NCBI GenBank assembly: GCA_029204225.1
Contig: CM055103.1
Coordinates: 26,896,293 to 26,960,292, forward strand
DNA from: Diphasiastrum complanatum
Lineage: Eukaryota; Streptophyta; Lycopodiopsida; Lycopodiales; Lycopodiaceae
Direction of reading: 5' to 3'
DNA: 64,000 nt
Positions within the stretch are counted from its first letter, which is position 1. Each line of letters begins with the position of its first letter. Position numbers and translations under genes: made by a program. Positions 57,736-64,000 of the stretch are shown here, one piece after another. The notes beneath the pieces are model-generated. The model did no database searches, was not told the origin of the DNA, and saw nothing but the letters and a program-made list of their open reading frames with translations.

Positions 57736-57767
57736 AAGACAGAGAGAGAGAGAGAGAGAGAGAGAAG
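57699..57767. repeat. (GA)n microsatellite in duplicated LTR unit
   Basis: GA tract broken once by ACAAAGAC, in the second 209-bp unit. Confidence 0.93.
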
Positions 57768-58143
57768 AGTCTATTCTCCCATGAATTTACACTATATATA
57801 GCAGATCCATGCCTCATTAATGAGTTTGGTTTCCCTCCAAAACTTCTCTAGTTCAAAAACCCTATCATCAATAAGACTGGATTCAATGCATCCAACACTC
57901 AAATTTGAATGTGTCTAAATTTGACCTAATAACTTTCCTTTTTAAAAGTGGTAATTCAAACAAACTACTTTCACCCTCTCTAAAATCTCTGATCCTGTGG
58001 AATCAGATAATCTGATACAATAAAGTTCACGAAGAACTCTAATCATGCTACCACTAAATGACTCATCATCATCATCTTCTATTGTATTGTGTTGTCGTTA
58101 TGTATATATACATGCGACAGTTATAAAAACTGTGTGAGCAACG

Positions 58144-58472
58144 TGTGAAAAATTTTAGATCAATTAAGATCCAATTCCATAACCTGATCTTTGGTTAGAA
58201 ATAGATCAACTCTATCAATCCTGCCAATGTAGAAAAATCAACATCTACTCAAAGAAAGAAATGCAAACTCATTAAGAACTTGATCAAACATTAAACATAA
58301 GATATGAAGAAGTTTCTATCCGTACAAAAATAATAAGCTACTGTATTTCGCACATGTGGATCCAAAAATAACATAAAATAAGCATTCTACACACAAGATT
58401 GCAAGATATCACCAATATAGTGCACCAATGGATAGATGAACCCAAGAGAACTCATCTATAAGCATGAAATGA

Positions 58473-58534
<62 letters not shown>

Positions 58535-58830
58535 TATCTCTTCCCACGAGTTACATCCTTTTATAACAGGTCCAAACCTAATTTCAAACTTTGGTTTCCC
58601 TCCATAATGAAAAACCCTATTTTTGGAACTAGATTCAATGTCTCTACTACTCAAATTTGAATCTACTAAAACTCGTGTACTACACTTTCTTACACTTTTA
58701 GAAAGTGTTTATTCAAATGCTTTTAGACTAATATAACTTTGAAAAGTCAAACTCTAAGTCTAATATGAAAATTGGATTGCCAAATATACAAATATGACCA
58801 AAATAACAAAACTAGTTGAAATTTCTCACA
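58144..58830 (-). repeat. Family C solo LTR
   Basis: 687 bp. On the minus strand starts TGTGAGAAATTTCAACTAG and ends TTTTTCACA. Closest full copy of the LTR split by the gypsy element. It contains a (GA)n tract at 58476-58531. Flanking bases CAACG and CAAAC are similar but do not form a clean duplication. Confidence 0.7.
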
Positions 58831-59100
58831 CAAACAAGCATGAAATAGTGTAGTTACTGTAAAGTACTGAAATGAACTGTGGCGTCGTACAGGGCAGAGG
58901 AAGAGCTCCATTTTAAATAGTAACAGTCGACGATCATTGAATATGTCGAGCAAGTCGAGTTGATTGGCTCGCCCTTGAGAAGACGTCGATGTCGATGGAG
59001 TTGATATCAGGATGTCGACAAAGTCAAGTCGATGACTGTTCGGACTTGTGTAAGTAAAACTTCATGTTGCTATAGAGAGAGAATATTTACATAGTATTTT

Positions 59101-59643
59101 GGTGCTTAGGAATCGAATTCGGGTGAGTCAGAGTGAAGATTAACTCCAACAACAAGGAGTCCACTTTCGCATGGGTGGACCTTAGGGAATTCATTCTTAA
59201 ATAGATAGAATTAATATTGCCATCAGAATCTGCCCTTAAGGAGATTATGTTATAAATGCGAGGAAGATGTAGTTAGATCTAGGATTTAACCTTTAAACTT
59301 GGTCTGTTATAGGCTTAAGAATATTGCAAATATTTCTAGTTTTTTAGCTTAAACTAGAATATTCGGCCTTTTGGGGGTTTGATTTGAGAATACGATTTAA
59401 AACCCGACCGAATCAATCACCACAACACATCGTCAAGTGCATCAAGACAAGACAAGACGAAATAGCTCTCCATAAACTGTATATTCACAATCATACTCAA
59501 GTACAAGGAGAAATTGCTTAAGAACTAAACAAGGGCTCGTAAAATAAATGGCCCGATAATCTAGAGCTAAGCACACGTAATAAAGTCAAACTTAGAAAGT
59601 GACCGTGAAACAAACTTACGTGTTGATTATTGCTATTTTAACT
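59101..59643 (-). repeat. Family J LTR
   Basis: Minus-strand start AGTTAAAATAGCAATAATC directly after the purine tract GAGGGAGAG (59644-59652). It includes three TCTTG units shared with 3178-3275 and a TATTTAAGAATG stretch. The AGTT start and purine tract are the same as in the non-autonomous element at 41681-46467. The far end is not fixed. Confidence 0.5.
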
Positions 59644-59729
59644 CTCTCCCTCAATAATCAACATATCACTTGAACTGTAAGTCTATGTTATTCATGGAAC
59701 ATACCTCCATGATTGTATCAACAACTAAA

Positions 59730-59852
59730 AACTTTTTTTTATATAACTTCATCCAAGCCAAGTTTAGCTCTAAAAGTTTCAAACTTTTTCTTACTTAGAG
59801 CTTTTGTAAATACATCAGCAAGTTGTAACATCGTAGAACAATGTGTAATACT
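59730..59852 (-). pseudogene. Copia RNase H C-terminal tail
   Basis: The minus strand reads QLADVFTKALSKKKFETFRA then KLGLDEVI, the standard copia C-terminus. It is the end of the copia to which the family J LTR (59101-59643) belongs. It is cut upstream by a family C LTR piece at 59853. Confidence 0.75.
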
Positions 59853-59975
59853 TGTGAAGGATTTCAAATCATTGATGATCCAATCCACAAAAAAATCTTA
59901 GGTTACAAAAGAAGATACTCTACCAATCTCACCAATGAGAAAAAATCAGCATCTACACAAAATGAGATGCAAACT
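59853..59975 (-). repeat. Family C LTR end fragment
   Basis: Reverse complement of 17283-17402: TGTGAAGGATTTC at the plus-strand start, then GATCCAATCCACAAAAA and GGTTACAAAAGAAGATACTC. No primer site follows it. Confidence 0.7.
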
Positions 59976-60086
59976 CGGCCTTCTTACTTCTTCCTGCAAT
60001 AAACTTGTTGTCACCTTCTGTAGAGAGACAGGTCAGGAGCATGCTTTAGCTCTGATATTATATTAGAATCAGATGAGAAAGTAGTG

Positions 60087-60110
60087 AAAATGCTCTGATA
60101 CCATGTCGGA
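60087..60110 (-). promoter_or_regulatory. Primer-binding site and LTR end of another copia-like element
   Basis: The minus strand reads CCGACA then TGGTATCAGAGCATTTTC. The TGGTATCAGAGC match is perfect. The LTR should extend to the right of 60099, but its start was not found; 60111-60760 holds no recognised gene. Confidence 0.5.
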
Positions 60111-60760
60111 AAGTGGTGTTCAAAAGAGAGGTCTAGCTCAAAAAGAAACAAACTCGAAAAAAAAAAATAACGAATGAAAATAATTCGAGTGTCTAGAAAG
60201 AAAACTTTTCGTGCGTGACGAAATAAACTATCTTCATCTTTCCAATGCATGATTACGCCTATCAATTTCAAACAAGACAATAGTGATAAAAATCACGTTT
60301 GAACTTATGGTAACTAAATTTGAATCACCAATACTACAATGATTACGTAGCCAAACAATTAAACATCAAAAAATTATCAAACAAATAATTAGTCACGAAT
60401 TAGTCGCGAAGAAATACAGAAACGCATACATTGTGAGACGAAAACTGAACGCAATGAAGGATAGTATTGATTCTGTATGAAAACGTAACAGAAGTAAATG
60501 AGTACAATAAGTTGCGGATTGAAACCGCGTACTCTATGTTATCTCTGAACGGCTAAAATGGAAGTTGTACGATGACTGCACACTATGCCATCACCTGACA
60601 TATGGTTTTCAAGATGATCTTAACAACCATCGAGGGATAGATATGCGCGATGGTTTTCAAGATAATTGGAGATCAGAAGCTCATCCTCCATATCTTGCTT
60701 TCATAAACTTTGTCTGATAGATGAAGTTTATGTACACTCAAACGTCATATTTTGCTCGTG

Positions 60761-60902
60761 GTTTATATATAAAAGCAAGCCAATAAGGTTCCCTACGATG
60801 TCAAGTGCTATTTGCATTAGGAGTTGCCTTGGTTTATATATAAAAGCAAGCCAATAAGGTTCCCTACAATGTCAAGTGCTATTTGCATTAGGAGTTGCCT
60901 TG
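60761..60902. repeat. 71-bp tandem duplication
   Basis: Two units, 60761-60831 and 60832-60902, differing at one base (CTACGATG versus CTACAATG). Each has TTTATATATAAAAGCAAG. It lies 200 bp beyond the 3' end of the host gene at 61103. Confidence 0.9.
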
Positions 60903-61102
60903 CACAGATCTTCATATACATGTCTTCAACGAAAGTTTTGAATCTCACTACTGAAAATGATAGTCACATCATTCTAGAATATGCCCATGTCTCTTTATCC
61001 TCTGTAGAGCACATCAAGGAAAACTTCACCATGTCAAGCTTTTGATGCAAAACATCCGGACTATAGATTTGATTGATAAACTAAGCTGGTTTTGAGAAGC
61101 AA

Positions 61103-62721
61103 TCAAATCGCTCGATTTGCATTCCATGTCGAATAAAGCCATGGCAAATGTGCTAAGTGCATAGCTAGGTATAGAGTCCAGACTGCTGTAAGCAGCTTGA
61201 TAGCTAATGCCAATAAGTTGCCACCTCCCAAAGATGAAACAATCTCCATGCCACGAGCGAGCTGCCGAAATCGATACAAGGTGTATATAATAGGAACCAA
61301 AGGGTAGGTAGGCAATCTGTCATTGCTTAGAAGTCTCTCATAGGCAACTTGGGCAAGTATCAGCGCCAGATAAGGGCTGAAAACGACGAGTGCAATGGGG
61401 AATCTTCCAACAAATATTGATGTCAAAAGTGAAATGACTGCAATTGCAACTCCAGCATATGAGACATAATGCCAAATGTGAGGCAGGCCTTTGGGATATC
61501 CTGTGTACTCCCAAGGTCCACTGGAAGGAAAAGGACCACCTGGAACTTGCTGATGATGGCCCATCTTGTCTGTAAGTACAAAAAAGGCATCAGCTGAAAG
61601 AACAAACAATAAATCCATTCCGAAGACAGCTCCAAGTCCGGTCAGGTAGGAGTGCTGTAGCAAATCCACCAAAGAGAATACGAATGTTGGAATTAGAATG
61701 ACAACTGTGTTAAGAATGGGGCCCAAAAGCCAAAAGTATCCTGTCTTTCTTTCTAGAACATGTGCAAAGCTCCGTGGAGCTGTATCCTCCTTTACATGCT
61801 TTCCACCCCTTTGTCTAGCATCAGATTTGTCACCAGTTTTCTCTCCTGATGATGCCCATATTAGCGAATTCCTCCTGACCAGACTAATACAGCTCACACT
61901 TTTTAGCTGCCATTGAAGTAAATATGGGAATCTAGCCTCTTTACGAATCCCATCATCATCACATTTATGTAATAAAAGACTCTCACGGCTTGATACAATC
62001 ACATGACCAAACTCTCCTGCTTCTGGTAACCGCAATCTTGAAGTCCGAAAATGACTGAAGCCTGAAAATAGGCTGAAACAGCAAGTTTACTAAAGACTCT
62101 GTAAAGACTTTAAGACTCATGTCTAGAGTTTGTCCATCTGTTTTTGTACCTCAATCAGCAATTGGAGAATTTTCATAGTGAAAAAAAAAATTCAGATTAC
62201 AGTACATCTTGCAAAGCAATGCTTTCTTTTAAAATAACATCCTTGCACACTTGCACCGACTTTATGACATCCAGGTCTAAACCAATCATCAAATTTTCAA
62301 TCAAGCAATAATTGGAATATTTCTAGCGAGTTACAAGAGCATTCACACTGCAGAAAAACTATCTAATAAAATGGAAATAATCCCTAGAAGCTGCTTAAAT
62401 AAAGAATCTCAAGCTGATGTTATGACAGCAAGATCACATAAGAGAATCTTTAGGCCTATAAAGAGAAAGATTAGCTTTAACTGAAGGCTTGTGATTGCAA
62501 AAGGGAGCCAGACCACAAGACACGTAGCATTATATAGTTTATGCTGCGACAACCTATATGTACCTGCCTCAAAAGCTAAAACTACTAAGTCAAGATCGTC
62601 TTATAGAGATCTGGTTCAAGTCGATTTCAGTTAGCAATTACTAGAAGAAAAAGCACTCTTGTGGCTAACACCACTCCGTCACTCTTGCAATCATTGTTTC
62701 ATAAGGGAAGAAGCACAAATC

Positions 62722-62773
<52 letters not shown>

Positions 62774-62877
62774 GAGCTAAGCTTTCGGTTACGAGAAGCA
62801 ATGCTGAGGCTCCTTGAGAAAGTGATGGCAGAAATTGCAAGACTGTTTGTGGAAGAACATTTGGTGGCTGAAAACAT
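61103..62877 (-). CDS. Host gene: predicted plastid-targeted multi-pass membrane protein
   Basis: Exon 2 is 61103-62061; the candidate exon 1 is 62793-62877. Acceptor CTATTTTCAG at 62062 and donor GTAACC at 62787-62792 join in frame (codon C|GC), giving about 347 residues. The first 40 residues (MFSATKCSSTNSLAISAITF...) are Ser/Ala/Arg-rich like a transit peptide. After a soluble stretch with Lys/Asp/Gly there are about five hydrophobic spans in the C-terminal 200 residues: FWLLGPILNTVVILIPTFVF, VFGMDLLFVLSADAFFVL, YVSYAGVAIAVISLLTSIF, FPIALVVFSPYLALILAQV and LLALAIKLLTAVWTLYLAM. Between the second and third is PWEYTGYPKGLPHIWHY. It recalls a plant-only family that includes Arabidopsis AT1G48460 (from memory, unchecked). 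Exon 2 is intact; exon 1 is less sure. An alternative donor, GTGAGA at 62772, does not keep phase. Confidence 0.75.
62720..62770. repeat. (CT)n microsatellite in host-gene intron
   Basis: CT tract broken once by CAT at 62739-62741, within the predicted intron 62062-62792 close to its 5' splice site. Confidence 0.93.
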
Positions 62878-62894
62878 GATATTTATAAGCCCTA

Positions 62895-63965
62895 AAAGGT
62901 TCAAGAAAGGTCGTCCACTTTCCCAACTCCTTTTTGCCCTTTTATAGATAAATAGAACTTATTCAGATATATGGAGGTGGGGCAGACATAGCAGGTTGTG
63001 CAGTGTTAATACTCATTTATGCAGATGATGACATCTTCTTTGCTAGAAGACAATGCAGATTTACAACCTGACGCACATGAAAAGTTCTGCAAATTGTCCA
63101 ATATCACCATATTAATAAATATAAATAAAAGCATGGTGATTGGTACAAGACAAGGAGAATATCACTTGCAAATATAATATTTCAGGAAGTAATTTCTTCC
63201 TAGAAATCTTCATCTAGGGTTTGAAGCTAATTATGAGTGGAACGTGCTAATTGTAAGTGGAATGTGTGCTAAAAGGAGAGACCTAGGGAGAATAATAAGC
63301 CATCCTTGGAAAAGAGTCTTTTATAGACTGGAACATGAGGTCCAGGTTCATCACATTAATGTTTATATGGTAAGGACCAGGAATGAAAAAGGAGGTTCAG
63401 AAGAGGATATAATCTATACAAAAAAAGTTTCGCTCACAAATTTATTGAGGTTGCCTACTGTTCACCCTGCACCAGCTTCCTTGAATTTTTGGTACTGCTT
63501 GATGAAATAATGCTCCTGGAGGAAGGTCAATTTTAAATCATACACTATGGTACCTAGGTCAAGATAATTAATGAAGACAAAATCCTCCATAAAGCTACAC
63601 AAGAAAAACAAAGCAAGAATAGATTGGCTACACAAGGATATAAAACACTTGCCTGAGCATAAGTTAGTTGTAACTTGTAAGAAACCTAGCTTAGTCAAAG
63701 GTATTAGCAAAGCTCTGGTAAATACCTATCAATATGTAAGCTCTCATAATGTAGATATGAAAATTGGCAGATGGGACGAACACAAAAAAGGGGATTGATA
63801 ATTCACACTGTGCAACACAAAAGAAGTGAATGATGAAGCTCACACTCTCCGTTGTCAAAGATATGAACATATCAGGGCTCAACACAGCATGCAAAATCTA
63901 GAGCCAAAAGACTCGACACAATTTCTAGAATCGAATGTCTAATGAAATGGGAAACTTCTTAAGGA
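62895..63965 (+). mobile_element. 5'-truncated, decayed LINE (RT and C-terminal tail)
   Basis: Non-LTR RT pieces: RFKKGRPLSQLLFALL near 62900, then DIAGCAVLILIYADDDIFFA with the catalytic YADD at 63018-63029, and KFCKLSNITILININKSMVI near 63090. The C-terminal region includes DWLHKDIKHLPEHKLV and KIGRWDEHKKGD, then the Cys/His motif CNTKEVNDEAHTLRC and YEHIRAQHSMQNLEP near 63805-63880, ending near FLESNV. Several stops. The right end lies close to the window edge. Confidence 0.75.
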
Positions 63966-64000
63966 CATACTTCACTAAAAGAAAGTTTTCAGTCGGAGAT

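Larger units (their letters stand above)
57160..57965 (-). repeat. Family C LTR, truncated, with internal duplication
   Basis: Solo LTR: plus-strand start TGTGAAGAATTTCAGATC equals the LTR end of the copia at 17390-17402 in reverse. A 209-bp unit is tandemly duplicated (57445-57653 and from 57654), and each unit carries a GA microsatellite. About 150 bp of the LTR start are missing. Confidence 0.65.
56975..59100 (-). repeat. Family G LTR with two LTRs nested in it
   Basis: Minus-strand LTR end TCCAACA at 56975, followed outward by a decayed primer site (TGGTATTAGAAT, about 56960-56971). The LTR is in three pieces, 56975-57159, 57966-58143 and 58831-59100, which together match 31990-32777 in reverse. 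Family C LTRs occupy the gaps. The TATA region TATGTATATATACATG is at about 58100-58115. The outer boundary is not fixed. Confidence 0.55.

Overview
This is a stretch of plant nuclear DNA made almost entirely of nested, mostly broken transposable elements. The evidence for a land plant is the mix of Ty1/copia and Ty3/gypsy elements with plant-type primer-binding sites, a CACTA transposase with TNP2/DUF4218/DUF4216-like parts and plant-style introns, a LINE tail, long (CT)n/(GA)n tracts, and one spliced host gene for a membrane protein with a transit-peptide-like N-terminus. The species cannot be fixed from the sequence. No rRNA, tRNA, CRISPR or bacterial-type operon was seen.

Left part (1-19.4 kb). 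The window opens inside a minus-strand gypsy element (gag, leader, primer-binding site, 5' LTR at 2412-3177). A second, complete member of the same family lies at 6060-17277 on the minus strand. Its 5-bp target duplication (AGTTT at 6055-6059 and 17278-17282) shows that it landed inside the 5' LTR of a plus-strand copia element (LTR 5553-6059 plus 17278-17402, gag-protease 18006-19416). In this gypsy element the block carrying protease and the first half of RT (about 12871-15012) lies in the opposite orientation to gag, RNase H and integrase. About 4 kb between integrase and the 3' LTR carries three unfamiliar minus-strand reading frames, one with a coiled-coil tail.

Middle (19.4-31 kb). A CACTA-type transposase gene (about 20.8-23.1 kb, continuing at 29.16-29.42 kb) is split by a clean copia insertion: element 23109-29156, two 682-bp LTRs, target duplication CAAAT. 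Upstream of the transposase sits a gypsy fragment that lacks the RT core. Downstream come two long CT microsatellites and a GTCGGA-rich patch.

Right part (31-60 kb). This is a patchwork of LTR pieces and copia and gypsy fragments. One well-defined object is a 4787-bp element (41681-46467) with direct LTRs, target duplication CAATC and AGTT...AACT ends. It has no recognisable genes of its own, carries an antisense gypsy integrase fragment, and interrupts a minus-strand copia. A gypsy element (48.4-48.6 and 53.2-56.1 kb) is interrupted by a 5'-truncated copia (48.6-53.2 kb). LTRs sit inside LTRs at 57-59 kb.

Right end (60-64 kb). A two-exon host gene (61103-62877, minus) encodes a predicted five-helix membrane protein of about 347 residues. 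Its 5' end almost touches a decayed, 5'-truncated LINE on the plus strand (about 62895-63965). About 37.0-40.6 kb is AT-rich and holds nothing recognisable.
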